Positions 16,642 through 26,430 of a stretch of 55,301 bases of DNA are shown here, in pieces. Below the pieces are notes generated by a model, which had not been told where the DNA came from, did not search any database, and saw nothing but the letters and a program-made list of their open reading frames with translations. Positions within the stretch are counted from its first letter, which is position 1, and every line of letters begins with the position of its first letter. Origin of the DNA: Clostridium sp. Cult3 (GTDB taxonomy: Bacteria > Bacillota > Clostridia > Tissierellales > Tepidimicrobiaceae); NCBI RefSeq assembly GCF_021655115.1, contig NZ_PPXY01000024.1, positions 1 through 55,301 on the forward strand, given 5' to 3'. A program made the position numbers and the translations under genes.

Positions 16642-17454
16642 ATGAGCATAATATATCCAATAACCGTATTAGGAGGATTAGGGCTATTATTTGGAGTAAG
16701 TTTATCCTTAGCTTCTAAGGCGTTTTCTATAGAAACGGATCCAAGAGTAGACGATGTTAGAAAAGCTTTACCAGGTGCTAACTGTGGTGGTTGTGGTTTT
16801 CCAGGTTGTGATGGACTAGCATCAGCTATTGTTGCAGGAGAAGCACCAATAGACGCATGTAGTGTTGGTGGTGCCCCAGTAGCAGAAGTAGTAGCTGATA
16901 TTATGGGGGTAAATGCCGCAGAGAGTACTAGATATGTAGCTACAGTTCTTTGCCAAGGGGACTGTGATAAAGCTAAACAAAAATATGTATATGATGGAAT
17001 TATGGATTGTAGGGCGCAGAACATACTGGCCGGTGGAAGTAAATCTTGTTCCTACGGTTGTTTAGGCTGTGGTACTTGCAAAGATGTTTGTGAATTTGAT
17101 GCAATACGAATTATTGATGGAATTGCCGTCATAGATAAAGATAAATGTACATCTTGTAAAAAATGTATCGGAGTGTGTCCAAAAGGAATTATAGAATTGG
17201 TGCCATATGAACAAGAGGTAATCGTAAAATGTAAAAGCAATGAACCTGGAAAAATGGTTAGAAGCAAATGTAACATTGGATGCATCGGTTGTAGAATTTG
17301 TGTTAAGAATTGTCCTGAAGAAGCCTTTATATTTGAAAATAATTTAGCTAAAATTGACTACGACAAATGTATTAACTGTGGAATTTGTGCAGAAAAATGT
17401 CCTACTAAGGCTATTTGGTCTAGCTTAGAGCTAAAAAAGGTGGTAAATCAATAA
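16642..17454 (+). CDS. rnfB: Rnf complex subunit RnfB (multi-cluster ferredoxin)
   Basis: This 270-residue protein accepts electrons from ferredoxin. It has one N-terminal helix, a CGGCGFPGC cluster (about 50-60), then a chain of ferredoxin-type motifs: CLGCGTCKDVC, CTSCKKCIGVCP, CIGCRICVKNCP and CINCGICAEKCP. Together with an extra cysteine set near residue 110 this suggests five to six Fe-S clusters, as in other clostridial RnfB proteins. It is the last gene of the operon, followed by a terminator at 17458. Confidence 0.97.
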   Translation: MSIIYPITVLGGLGLLFGVSLSLASKAFSIETDPRVDDVRKALPGANCGGCGFPGCDGLASAIVAGEAPIDACSVGGAPVAEVVADIMGVNAAESTRYVATVLCQGDCDKAKQKYVYDGIMDCRAQNILAGGSKSCSYGCLGCGTCKDVCEFDAIRIIDGIAVIDKDKCTSCKKCIGVCPKGIIELVPYEQEVIVKCKSNEPGKMVRSKCNIGCIGCRICVKNCPEEAFIFENNLAKIDYDKCINCGICAEKCPTKAIWSSLELKKVVNQ

Positions 17455-17457
17455 TTT

Positions 17458-17490
17458 AGAGCCTATATTTTTTAGGCTCTTTTATTTTTA
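17458..17490 (+). terminator. Terminator of the rnf operon
   Basis: AGAGCCTA (17458-17465) pairs with TAGGCTCT (17473-17480), followed by TTTATTTTT. It lies just after the rnfB stop. The next 200 bases to the NusG-domain gene are AT-rich, with no feature I can assign firmly. Confidence 0.85.
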
Positions 17491-17693
17491 ATGTAATTAA
17501 TTTATAATATATAGAGTAAGTTGACTTCACAATTATTTATGATGTTATTGAGTTTAAAACATTGTGTTTTGTGAGATATGTAGGTCAAATTCATGCTCCT
17601 ATTGGAATATAATTCTAACTTGTAAATGAAAAGTATAAATGATAAACTAGTTATGATATACACAAATTTAATACCTAAAATTAAAGGGTGAAC

Positions 17694-18077
17694 ATGTTGA
17701 CAAAAGGGGATAAATATCTAATAATCTTTATTATAATCATTAGTTTATTATCATTAGTATATGTAAACAAATCTGCTTTAAATTATAGACAGAAATATGT
17801 AAGTGTTCAAGTAGATGGGCAAGAGGTAAAAAAAATAATTTTCGATAAAAATATGGTTGGAAAAACTATTCCCATTGAAACGGAATTTGGCTATAATTTA
17901 ATAGAAATTGGTGACGAAAAGGTAAGGGTAATAGAAGCTGATTGTCCTGATCAGTTAGATGTGAAACAAGGCTATATATCTAAAACAGGAGAAATTATTG
18001 TATGCTTACCAAACAGGTTGGTAATTGAAATTAAAGGTTTAGATGATGAAAGGGATGTAGACTATATAAGCCATTAA
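17694..18077 (+). CDS. NusG domain II-containing protein
   Basis: The 127-residue protein has one N-terminal membrane segment (about 5-25) and an extracellular domain of the NusG-II type (VQVDGQEVKKIIF, then NLIEIGDEKVRVIEADCPDQ and GEIIVCLPNRLVIEI). It is not the transcription factor NusG. In many clostridia this family is found beside an Rnf operon, ApbE or the Gx membrane protein, as here, but its role is not established. ATG at 17694 is preferred to a GTG two codons earlier that overlaps the site AAAGG. It is 15 bases before the Gx-family gene. Confidence 0.85.
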   Translation: MLTKGDKYLIIFIIIISLLSLVYVNKSALNYRQKYVSVQVDGQEVKKIIFDKNMVGKTIPIETEFGYNLIEIGDEKVRVIEADCPDQLDVKQGYISKTGEIIVCLPNRLVIEIKGLDDERDVDYISH

Positions 18078-18092
18078 AGGTGGAATAAGGTT

Positions 18093-18608
18093 ATGAAAGG
18101 TTTAAAAAAGTTAATTTTCTTATCATTATTAGTTTCTATTGGGCTGGCCTTGAGTATTATTGAATCTATGATGCCGGTACCCTTTGTAGCTCCTGGAGCA
18201 AAATTAGGGCTGTCAAATATGGTTATATTAATTACCCTAGTGCTATTTGGATTTAAAGAAGCCTTAACAGTAGGAATCCTTAAATCTATAATATTCACCT
18301 TAGCTGTAGGTAGTGTCTCAAGTCTTTTTTATAGTTTGTCCGGTTCCCTTTTAAGTTGTTTAACTATGTACGTAGTATATAAGAATTTTTCAAAGGTGTT
18401 TAGTCTCATAGGAGTTAGCATATTTGGAGCTATAGCACATAATTTCGCCCAAGTATCCGTTGCAAGCATTATGATGAACAACATAAGAATCTTCTCCTAT
18501 TTACCTATACTCCTATTGACTAGCCTTTTTACAGGATATTTTGTGGGGTTAACTTCTATATTTATTACAAAGAATTTAAAAAAAACCTTTAAAACTATAT
18601 TTTTCTGA
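18093..18608 (+). CDS. Gx transporter / heptaprenyl diphosphate synthase component I family protein
   Basis: The 171-residue membrane protein has about five hydrophobic segments and belongs to the family annotated as heptaprenyl diphosphate synthase component I or Gx transporter. It shows the motif VPFVAPGAKLGLSNMVILI near the N-terminus. Its size and fold resemble substrate-binding membrane subunits of ECF-type vitamin transporters; actual substrate binding is unproven. It is co-directional with the NusG-II gene and maf, in short-spaced order. An enzymatic prenyl-synthase role is unlikely from the sequence, as there are no Asp-rich motifs. Confidence 0.8.
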   Translation: MKGLKKLIFLSLLVSIGLALSIIESMMPVPFVAPGAKLGLSNMVILITLVLFGFKEALTVGILKSIIFTLAVGSVSSLFYSLSGSLLSCLTMYVVYKNFSKVFSLIGVSIFGAIAHNFAQVSVASIMMNNIRIFSYLPILLLTSLFTGYFVGLTSIFITKNLKKTFKTIFF

Positions 18609-18624
18609 ACTATAAGGTGATACA

Positions 18625-19206
18625 ATGAATACCATAGTACTTGCATCCTCTTCTCCTAGGAGAAGAGAACTTTTAAGGAAATTTAATATAGAACCTATTA
18701 TAGCAAAAGCGGATATCCATGAGAGAATACATTCACATGAAACAGTGGAGCAAATTGCCATGGGATTAGCTTTTGAGAAAGCCAATCAATTAACAGATAG
18801 GTTTAGCAATGGAGAAATAATCATAGGTGCTGATACTATCGTAGCATGTGATGGACAAATCCTCGGGAAGCCAAAGGATGAGGAGGAAGCCATAGATATG
18901 CTCAAACTTTTAAGTGGCAGGCAGCATGTAGTGGTGACGGGTATTAGCATAATAAAGTTGAATACCAATATTAAGATCATAGATTATGAAAAGACCATAG
19001 TAAAATTTAGAAAACTTAGTAATGATAAGATATTAAATTATATAAAAACAAAGGAATATATTGACAAAGCTGGAGCTTATGGTATACAAGGATTAGGAGG
19101 AATATTGGTAGAAAGGATTAAAGGATGTTACTTCAACATCGTAGGTTTACCTATATATAAATTAGACATTTTATTAGAGAAGCATTTTGACATAAGCTTA
19201 TTATAA
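18625..19206 (+). CDS. maf: Maf nucleoside-triphosphate pyrophosphatase
   Basis: The 193-residue house-cleaning pyrophosphatase hydrolyses non-standard or excess nucleoside triphosphates such as dTTP/UTP to monophosphates. The signature SSSPRRRELL is at 8-17, GADTIV near 71 and the conserved KDEEEAIDMLKLLSGRQH follows. It is full length. It begins the classical maf-radC-mreBCD-minCD block of Bacillota and is preceded by AAGGTGAT. Confidence 0.95.
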   Translation: MNTIVLASSSPRRRELLRKFNIEPIIAKADIHERIHSHETVEQIAMGLAFEKANQLTDRFSNGEIIIGADTIVACDGQILGKPKDEEEAIDMLKLLSGRQHVVVTGISIIKLNTNIKIIDYEKTIVKFRKLSNDKILNYIKTKEYIDKAGAYGIQGLGGILVERIKGCYFNIVGLPIYKLDILLEKHFDISLL

Positions 19207-19225
19207 TAAAGTGCGGTGATATATT

Positions 19226-19933
19226 ATGGAAAAAGATCTAAATATAAACAAAAGTTATACTATAAAGGATCTTCCTTTAAATGAAAGGCCCAGAGAAAAA
19301 TTATACAAGTACGGGGTTAAATCCTTATCCAATGCGGAACTGATTGCCATAATCATTAGAACAGGCTATGGGGATGATACTGCAATTGACTTAGCTAATA
19401 GAATTCTCAGCATGGATAGAAGTGGAATAAGTTATCTATCCCATGCTACTGTGGAAGAATTGACTGGCATAAGAGGAATTGGCAATTGCAAAGCAGCTCA
19501 AATAATAGCAGCTATTGAGTTAGGAAAAAGGATATCTAGTTATGGAGGAGAAGATAAGATAAAAGTTGATTCGCCTATGGTAATTGTCCAGCTATTGATG
19601 GAGGAAATGAGATATTTAAAAAAGGAGTATTTTAAAATAGCAATTTTAGATACTAAGAATCAGATAATTAGCGTGGAGAATATTTCCGTAGGCAACTTAA
19701 ACGCCTCTATAGTACACCCTCGGGAAGTATTTAATATAGCTATAAAGCGTAATGCCAATTCGGTTATCTTAGTACATAATCACCCTAGTGGTGATCCAAC
19801 ACCAAGCACAGAAGATATAAATATTACTCACAGACTTATAGATGCAGGAAACATAATTGGGATCAAAGTTTTAGATCATATTATTATTGGTGATAATAAG
19901 TATATAAGTTTTAAACAAAGAAATATTATCTAG
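19226..19933 (+). CDS. radC: RadC-family JAB/MPN protein
   Basis: The 235-residue protein has a helix-hairpin-helix N-terminal half ([13 protein letters not shown] near 90) and a metal-binding MPN/JAB domain with [11 protein letters not shown] near 180, the metal-ligand signature. Despite the name, a DNA-repair role is doubtful; the biochemical function of RadC is unresolved. It is full length and in the standard position between maf and mreB. Confidence 0.94.
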   Translation: MEKDLNINKSYTIKDLPLNERPREKLYKYGVKSLSNAELIAIIIRTGYGDDTAIDLANRILSMDRSGISYLSHATVEELTGIRGIGNCKAAQIIAAIELGKRISSYGGEDKIKVDSPMVIVQLLMEEMRYLKKEYFKIAILDTKNQIISVENISVGNLNASIVHPREVFNIAIKRNANSVILVHNHPSGDPTPSTEDINITHRLIDAGNIIGIKVLDHIIIGDNKYISFKQRNII

Positions 19934-19959
19934 TTTATAGAAAGAGAGGAGCAAATGAT

Positions 19960-20991
19960 ATGGGAATATTTAGTGCATTTACAAAGGATATGGGCATTGA
20001 TCTTGGTACAGCTAATACATTAGTTTATATTAAAGGAAAAGATATAGTAATAAGGGAACCATCTGTAGTTGCAATCCAAACCAATACTAGGCAGGTATTA
20101 GCTGTTGGTGAAGAAGCGAAAAAAATGATAGGTAGAACCCCTGGCAACATCGTTGCTATTAGACCTTTAAGGGACGGGGTTATTGCCGATTTTGATATAA
20201 CACAAAGTATGCTTAAGTATTTTATAAAACGAGCTACTCAGAGGCGTTCATTATTCCAACCTAGAGTTGTAGTATGTGTCCCTAGTGGTGTTACAGAAGT
20301 GGAAAAGAGAGCAGTAGAAGAAGCTGCTATACATGCTGGAGCAAGGGATGCTTATTTGATAGAAGAGCCTATGGCTGCTGCTATTGGCGCAGGCCTACCT
20401 GTACATGAAGCAACTGGTAGCCTTATAGTAGATATAGGAGGTGGCACAACAGAGGTAGCTGTTATATCTTTAGGTGGAATAGTTACTAGCAAATCCATTA
20501 GGATAGGTGGAGATGAATTAGATGAAGCAATAGTAAGCTATATTAAAAGAGAATATAGTTTAATGATTGGTGAGCGTACTGCAGAAGATATTAAAATAAC
20601 CATCGGTTCTGCTAATGTAAAAACAAAAGAATCCAAGATGCACATTAGAGGTAGAGATTTAATATCGGGATTACCTAAGACCATAGAGATAACATCGAAA
20701 GAGATATATGAAGCCATGAGGGAACCAATTTACAATATCTTAGATGCTATTAAATCTACATTAGAAAAAACTCCCCCTGAATTAGCAGCAGATATTATGG
20801 AACAAGGTATAATGTTAACTGGTGGAGGAGCACTTCTTGATGGAATAGATCTGTTGATAAAAGGCGAAACGGGTATGCCAGTCCATATAGCAGAAAATCC
20901 ACTGGATTGTGTTGCTATAGGTACTGGGAGAGCATTAGAAAGTATAGAGGTATTGAAAAAAACTTTATCCAATAGTAAGAGAATGGGTTAA
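19960..20991 (+). CDS. mreB: Rod-shape actin homolog MreB
   Basis: This 343-residue bacterial actin assembles on the inner membrane face and guides lateral wall synthesis. Phosphate-1 motif [10 protein letters not shown] is at about 14-23, phosphate-2 [13 protein letters not shown] near 157, and the adenosine motif TGGGALLDG near 287. It starts with MGIFSAF behind AGAGAGGAG. It is transcribed with mreC, mreD and mrdA. The organism should be rod-shaped. Confidence 0.97.
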   Translation: MGIFSAFTKDMGIDLGTANTLVYIKGKDIVIREPSVVAIQTNTRQVLAVGEEAKKMIGRTPGNIVAIRPLRDGVIADFDITQSMLKYFIKRATQRRSLFQPRVVVCVPSGVTEVEKRAVEEAAIHAGARDAYLIEEPMAAAIGAGLPVHEATGSLIVDIGGGTTEVAVISLGGIVTSKSIRIGGDELDEAIVSYIKREYSLMIGERTAEDIKITIGSANVKTKESKMHIRGRDLISGLPKTIEITSKEIYEAMREPIYNILDAIKSTLEKTPPELAADIMEQGIMLTGGGALLDGIDLLIKGETGMPVHIAENPLDCVAIGTGRALESIEVLKKTLSNSKRMG

Positions 20992-21002
20992 TAGGTGATA
21001 CT

Positions 21003-21839
21003 ATGTTTTTTCTAAGAAAATATAAAAACAGAATGATAGTAACTATAGTTGCTATCATTCTGATTATTATTATCGGTATAACTAGTACGGAAAGAATGTC
21101 TTTGACAAAAATAGAAAAGGTTTTTGGAAATATATTTGCCCCTGTAGAAAAATTTTTTTATAATATTGGGAAAAAAACTTCGGACTTTTTTATGTCCATT
21201 AAAAATATAGGAAATTTAAAAGAAGAAAACGAGGAATTGAAGATAAAAATTGTCGAACTGGAGGAACAAAATAGAAGCTACGAGGACTTGATTGGCAAGT
21301 CTGAATATCTAAAAAATGAAGCAGAACTTATGAAAAATACCAGATATAAATTAATATCAGCACAGATCATTGGCAAGGAGCCAGGTAATTGGTTTGATAG
21401 ATTTATGATAGATAAAGGTTTAAAGGATGGCATTAAAAAAGGTGACACCGTTATTCAGGCTGTTGAAACCGATGGAAATATAGTACAAGAAGGAATAGTA
21501 GGAAGGGTAATAGAAGTTGGAGACAATTGGGCTAAGGTTATATCGATAATAGATGAAAATAGCAAAATTTCATTTAAGGTCATTAGGACACAGGATGGTG
21601 GCGTAATTTCAGGTAGTGTTGATGGTAAATTAAGCGGGTATTTATTTGATACTAAGGCTGATGTTATGAAAGGAGACAAGCTTTTTACATCTGGGCTAGG
21701 TGGTATATTTGTTAAGGATTTATATATAGGAGAAATAAAGGATGTAGTAAAAAAAGATGAGGATTTGATGAAAAACATATACATTGAGCCATCAGTAGAT
21801 TTTAAAAAGCTGTATAAGGTTTTCATAATATCGGATTAG
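21003..21839 (+). CDS. mreC: Rod-shape protein MreC
   Basis: The 278-residue protein has one N-terminal membrane helix (about 8-25), a coiled-coil stretch (about 65-95, NLKEENEELKIKIVELEEQN) and beta-barrel domains. It links MreB to PBP2 outside the membrane. It starts 11 bases after mreB behind AGGTGATA. The length and layout are typical. Confidence 0.95.
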   Translation: MFFLRKYKNRMIVTIVAIILIIIIGITSTERMSLTKIEKVFGNIFAPVEKFFYNIGKKTSDFFMSIKNIGNLKEENEELKIKIVELEEQNRSYEDLIGKSEYLKNEAELMKNTRYKLISAQIIGKEPGNWFDRFMIDKGLKDGIKKGDTVIQAVETDGNIVQEGIVGRVIEVGDNWAKVISIIDENSKISFKVIRTQDGGVISGSVDGKLSGYLFDTKADVMKGDKLFTSGLGGIFVKDLYIGEIKDVVKKDEDLMKNIYIEPSVDFKKLYKVFIISD

Positions 21840-21851
21840 AGGATTGGGGGA

Positions 21852-22358
21852 TTGGAATTGGACTTTTTTATTATGGCGTTAATTATTGTAGTCAACTTCA
21901 TATTGCAAAGCACCATATTCTCCCATATAAGTATATTCGGAATAGTTCCAAACACAGGTCTTATTATCATAGTGGTAATAGCACTATTAAGGGGTAGAAG
22001 GACTGGTGGCATAGTAGGTTTACTTGTAGGTCTATTACAGGATATTATATTTAGCCCTGTAATAGGAGTAAATGGATTTATTTATTTTTTCGTTGGATAC
22101 TTTGTGGGAATGGCTGAGGATAAGCTGTCTAAAGACAATCTGTTGATACCCTTTATTATGACGGCAGGAACTACAATAGCTTATCATTTACTTTACTATA
22201 TTTTTATGTATTTTTTAGGCTACGGTCTTAATTTTTCGATATTCTTTAAAGATGTAGTAATACTAGAAACTCTATGCAACAGTTTAATATCCATATTGAT
22301 TTACAAATGGTTTTCTAAGGTATTCATCGTTCCTTCAATAAGGTTTGGAAGGAGATAG
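21852..22358 (+). CDS. mreD: Rod-shape protein MreD
   Basis: The 168-residue protein has five to six membrane segments, as expected for MreD, the third elongasome membrane component. The start is uncertain between TTG at 21852 and TTG at 21858; both follow a GA-rich site (GAGGATTGGGGGA). It lies 12 bases after mreC and 12 bases before mrdA. Family recognition rests on hydrophobic pattern, the RGRRTGGIVGLLVGLLQDI segment and position. Confidence 0.92.
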   Translation: MELDFFIMALIIVVNFILQSTIFSHISIFGIVPNTGLIIIVVIALLRGRRTGGIVGLLVGLLQDIIFSPVIGVNGFIYFFVGYFVGMAEDKLSKDNLLIPFIMTAGTTIAYHLLYYIFMYFLGYGLNFSIFFKDVVILETLCNSLISILIYKWFSKVFIVPSIRFGRR

Positions 22359-22370
22359 AGGTGAGCTAAT

Positions 22371-25300
22371 TTGAAATTACTAGAAAAATTAAAAAATAGA
22401 TATAATATACTGATACTAACACTAACAGTGATGTTGTTAACCCTATCCTTTAGATTAGCTACCTTGACAATTGTTCAGGGAGATTACTATAGGGATATTT
22501 CAGACAATAAGAGACTTAAGGAAATATATATTACCGCCCCCAGGGGGGAGATAAGAGATAGGTATGGAAGGTTGTTGGCAGGAAATAAGCCTAGTTTTAC
22601 TGTACAACTGTTAAAGGATGAGATAAAAACTAAGGATAAGAAAAATACCAACAATACGCTATTGACATTAGCTAGACTGCTAGAAGAAGATGGGGTGGAT
22701 TATGTAGACGATTTTCCAATAGAATTTAACATATTTAAATTTAACAGTGAAGACGTATACGGCTCTGAAAATATGACTCCAGAGGATAAGGTTATTGATA
22801 TCATAGTTGAAAATAATCTATTGCCCCAGATACTAGATACCTATTATATACATCCTACGTACGAAGAACACTTTCAATTTATAACTATAAACAAAGCAAT
22901 AAATGCTCTTGAAGGAAAAGGAATAGATGTCCCGATTTTAGCAGAATTAACTGCTGAAGGCTTAAAAGTAAGTTTTGATGAAAGTAAGGACATTGATCTA
23001 TGGAAAGGCCAACATAATATTAGTATTGAGGCAACACCTAAACAAGCCATAATAAGTCTTATAAATGGCGATAAGAATATTATTAGAAAGATAATAGATC
23101 ACCCGATTTCAAGGGAGTTAGTATTCAATATTATAAAGGAAAAAAATTTAAATCAAGGCCTAATATTAGAGGGATATTCCCTAGCTTTTGACGAGGAATA
23201 TCTGCAACAAAAAAGGGATTTAATGAAGGAGTTTGATGGTGTTACCTTTCAGACAGTTGCAAAAGATGATTTTATCAATATTGTAATGTCTACTTCTATT
23301 AATAACTTGCTAGAAAAAGTAGTAGATGAAGAGGATGAAAAAGGTGATATTACTAAGATAATACCAGGCAAATTGTTGATAGAACAAATCGAACAAAAGG
23401 GTTTGAATTCGCCTGTAACTATAGAGGTAAATGAAGAAACGAATACAGTATTATATACCCATAAGGACAAGCAACTTTCTTCTCAGGAAAATCCTCTAGA
23501 TACTTTAATTGCTTTTGCTAAAAAGGAAGACTTATTAAAGGATTTTATTACAGATGATCAGATAAAGGGTATAGCCCAGGAAATAATATTAGAGAAGGGT
23601 ATTAATCCTAAAATATCCATATCTAAATGGGAATATGTATCATTATTAAATAAAAAAGATTGGTTTGACAAGTATAAGCTTCCTAGGGATAAAACTGCCG
23701 AGAAGACTTTTTTCCATTTAAGAGATCACTTTGAAATAGAAAAGGATTTAAGCAAATACGAATCTAGGACCATTATGTCCCTATATGATCAATTGGATAA
23801 ACAGGGGCAAAGAGCCTATCAGCCTATTAATATTGCTTATGGAATAAAGGATTCTACCGTTGCTAAGATTGAAGAAGGTTTGATGGAGATGCCTGGTATA
23901 CAGGTTTCTATAGAACCGGTAAGATACTATCCCCAAGGTGAACTAGCTGCCCATCTATTAGGATACCTTGGGAAGATATCTCAACCTTCAGAAATTGAAA
24001 AGTATGTCAATGAAAATAAATACTCTCCTAATGATATTATAGGGAAAACTGGAATAGAAGAGAAATTTGAATCAGAACTCAGAGGTAAATCTGGAGTAAA
24101 AAGGGTAGAAGTAGATGTGTACGGCAATACCACCAATGTAATCGACGAGGAACAAGCTATGCCAGGTAACAATATATATTTAACAATAGACTCAAAGTTA
24201 CAACAAGTAGCAGAGGATTCCTTAAAACACGCCTTAGAAGAGATTCAAAAAGGTGGTACTTTTGAAAGCAAATGGGGGAATTATAAATTCGGAATTAATA
24301 GGAAGAAAGGAAGACCCTATGTAAATGCAACTTCTGGTTCAGTAGTAGCTATAGATGTTAAAACTGGAGAATTGTTGGCATTAGCCAACTATCCCGCATA
24401 TGATCCTAACCTGTTCTCTACAGGCATATCCAGCTCTGATTGGGTAAGTTTGTTTCCAGAAAATGAAGAGGATCTATTGGCTCCAAGGCCATTATACAAT
24501 ATTGCAATACAAACGGCAGTTCAGCCAGGTTCTACTTTTAAAATGGTCACAGCCTTAGCTGCATTGGAAAAGGGTTTTAGTCCAACAAAGACTATTAGGG
24601 ACATGGGACGTGTAGACATAGGAGTTAAGACCTTTGGTTGTTGGCTTTGGAATTCTCATGGAGGTACCCACGGATATGAAAATGTATACGATGCTCTTAG
24701 AGATTCATGTAATTATTATTTCTATTCCCTAGCCTTAGGTAAAAACCAAAAAACTGGAGAATCCTTAGGTATAAGGGTAGATATTGAAGATATTGTGAAT
24801 ATATCCAAACAATTAGGATTAAATGATAAAACTGGAATAGAAATAGATATTCCTAATGAGGTAGCTGGAGGGGTGCCAGATCCTCAAAGAAAAATTATGA
24901 TTACAAAGTCACTATTGAAAAGATATCTTAACAATAATATTAGGCTTTATATCAAAGAAGATGTGGAGTTCAAAGATGAGGAGATAGCCGAAATAATTGA
25001 TGAGATATTAAGCTGGATAGAAGAGCCAGAACCATTGTCTAGAAATGAGGTAATTAGAAGATTGGATCAAATGGGTTTTTATCCAGAGAAAGTACTTCCA
25101 GGAGATAGGAGTGGATTGGCAGATAAAATTAAGTTTGACTATATTAATCAGGCAGGATGGAATATTACCGATACATTAAATATAACCATAGGCCAAGGTC
25201 AAAATGCCTACACTCCAATTCAAATGGCAAATTTTATTGCCACTATTGCAAATGGTGGATATAGACATAAGGTTACAACTATAGACAATATTAAAAATTT

Positions 25301-25706
25301 CGACAATTCTAAAGTGATTAAGGAAACAGAAGTAAACCCAGAAAGAATACAGCTAAACGATTACGAAAACTTAGAACATGTAAAACTAGGAATGAAAAAA
25401 GTATCTACAGAGGGAACCGCTAGAAGTTTGTTCAACGGTTTTCCTGTTACTGTAGCTTCGAAAACTGGTACAGCTCAAAAAAGTGGGATAAATCCAGCTA
25501 CTGGGGATACCTATGATGATTATGCTTGGTTTGTTGCCTTTGCACCTTATGAGGATCCAGAAATAGCCGTAGCTGTAGTGTTGTTCCAAGGCGGTAGCGG
25601 TGGATATGCAGGCCCAATTGCTAGGGAAATTATAGCCGAGTATCTTGGTTTTAATAGTGTAGATAAAAAGGGAGCATTGCCCTTTGAAATTGAATTGGCA
25701 AGGTAG
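22371..25706 (+). CDS. mrdA: Penicillin-binding protein 2 (elongation transpeptidase), unusually long
   Basis: This 1111-residue class B PBP carries out peptidoglycan cross-linking with MreBCD. It has an N-terminal membrane helix (about 12-32), a PBP dimerisation region and a transpeptidase domain with all three motifs: STFK (721-724), SCN (779-781) and KTG (1031-1033). Typical PBP2 proteins are about 600-700 residues. The extra roughly 400 residues lie mainly between the membrane anchor and the region near residue 480, before the YYPQGELAAHLLGYLG motif, with a shorter insertion between SCN and KTG. It begins with TTG at 22371, supported by GAGGTGA six bases upstream. It is the last gene before a terminator that overlaps its stop. 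Confidence 0.95.
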   Translation: MKLLEKLKNRYNILILTLTVMLLTLSFRLATLTIVQGDYYRDISDNKRLKEIYITAPRGEIRDRYGRLLAGNKPSFTVQLLKDEIKTKDKKNTNNTLLTLARLLEEDGVDYVDDFPIEFNIFKFNSEDVYGSENMTPEDKVIDIIVENNLLPQILDTYYIHPTYEEHFQFITINKAINALEGKGIDVPILAELTAEGLKVSFDESKDIDLWKGQHNISIEATPKQAIISLINGDKNIIRKIIDHPISRELVFNIIKEKNLNQGLILEGYSLAFDEEYLQQKRDLMKEFDGVTFQTVAKDDFINIVMSTSINNLLEKVVDEEDEKGDITKIIPGKLLIEQIEQKGLNSPVTIEVNEETNTVLYTHKDKQLSSQENPLDTLIAFAKKEDLLKDFITDDQIKGIAQEIILEKGINPKISISKWEYVSLLNKKDWFDKYKLPRDKTAEKTFFHLRDHFEIEKDLSKYESRTIMSLYDQLDKQGQRAYQPINIAYGIKDSTVAKIEEGLMEMPGIQVSIEPVRYYPQGELAAHLLGYLGKISQPSEIEKYVNENKYSPNDIIGKTGIEEKFESELRGKSGVKRVEVDVYGNTTNVIDEEQAMPGNNIYLTIDSKLQQVAEDSLKHALEEIQKGGTFESKWGNYKFGINRKKGRPYVNATSGSVVAIDVKTGELLALANYPAYDPNLFSTGISSSDWVSLFPENEEDLLAPRPLYNIAIQTAVQPGSTFKMVTALAALEKGFSPTKTIRDMGRVDIGVKTFGCWLWNSHGGTHGYENVYDALRDSCNYYFYSLALGKNQKTGESLGIRVDIEDIVNISKQLGLNDKTGIEIDIPNEVAGGVPDPQRKIMITKSLLKRYLNNNIRLYIKEDVEFKDEEIAEIIDEILSWIEEPEPLSRNEVIRRLDQMGFYPEKVLPGDRSGLADKIKFDYINQAGWNITDTLNITIGQGQNAYTPIQMANFIATIANGGYRHKVTTIDNIKNFDNSKVIKETEVNPERIQLNDYENLEHVKLGMKKVSTEGTARSLFNGFPVTVASKTGTAQKSGINPATGDTYDDYAWFVAFAPYEDPEIAVAVVLFQGGSGGYAGPIAREIIAEYLGFNSVDKKGALPFEIELAR

Positions 25707-25727
25707 ATACCTTCCAATTCAATTTTT
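25690..25727 (+). terminator. Terminator overlapping the mrdA stop
   Basis: The repeat pairs TTGAATTGG-AAGGTA with TACCTT-CCAATTCAA (one bulged C), followed by TTTTT. It spans the TAG stop of mrdA and separates the mre and min transcripts. Confidence 0.75.
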
Positions 25728-25790
25728 CAAATAAGAAGGATTTTGAAAATATTTGGCGAATATATATAAGGGATAATGGAGGTAGCTTAA

Positions 25791-26411
25791 GTGAAAGAAG
25801 GTTTAGTGAATTTTAAAGGAATTAAGGAAGGAATATACATATATATTAAAGATGGAGAATTTCAAGATGTGCTAGACGAATTAGAACAGAAGTTAGAAGA
25901 CAGTATTGATTTTTATAAAGATGCAAATTTTTTAGGGATAAAGGCTGAATATTTAAAGCAAAATCAAATCCTTGAATTGGTATTTTTGTTAAAATACAAA
26001 TATGATATACATATAAATAAAAGTGGATTACCGCCTTATTTAGGGGAACCGGAGTATTATACAGGTATAGATGAGGGGATGACAAAGTTTATTCATTCAA
26101 CTATTAGATCAGGCCAAGTCATAGAGTATGATGGCAATGTGGTAGTTATAGGAGATGTAAATCCAGGTGCTTTAATCAAAGCTAAAGGAAACATTGTTAT
26201 ATTGGGGATATTTAGGGGAGTAGCACATGCTGGAACAGATGGTAACAAAGACGCAATAGTCGCTGCCTATGATCTCCAACCAACTCAATTAAGAATTGCC
26301 GATATAATTGGTAGAAAGCCAGATGAAGATATAGCAACTTTAGGTATACCAGAAGTTGCAAAGGTCAAGGATGGGGAAGTCTATATAGAACCATATTTAC
26401 CGAACAAATAA
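25791..26411 (+). CDS. minC: Septum-site inhibitor MinC
   Basis: The 206-residue inhibitor of FtsZ assembly has a short N-terminal domain and the C-terminal right-handed beta-helix (VVVIGDVNPGALIKAKGNIV, then LGIFRGVAHAG), which dimerises and binds MinD. GTG at 25791 follows GGAGGTAGC. It is in the minCDE operon. The length is normal for clostridial MinC. Confidence 0.95.
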   Translation: MKEGLVNFKGIKEGIYIYIKDGEFQDVLDELEQKLEDSIDFYKDANFLGIKAEYLKQNQILELVFLLKYKYDIHINKSGLPPYLGEPEYYTGIDEGMTKFIHSTIRSGQVIEYDGNVVVIGDVNPGALIKAKGNIVILGIFRGVAHAGTDGNKDAIVAAYDLQPTQLRIADIIGRKPDEDIATLGIPEVAKVKDGEVYIEPYLPNK

Positions 26412-26430
26412 GAAGAGGAGGAACATAAAC

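Noticed and set aside
16614-17024. 136-residue minus-strand frame opposite rnfB
   Set aside because: It lies wholly opposite a well-supported gene, lacks a ribosome site and has a shadow-like Pro/Ser-rich composition.
17521-17548. TTGACT followed by TATGAT before the NusG-II gene
   Set aside because: The boxes are only about 11 bases apart, too close for a promoter.
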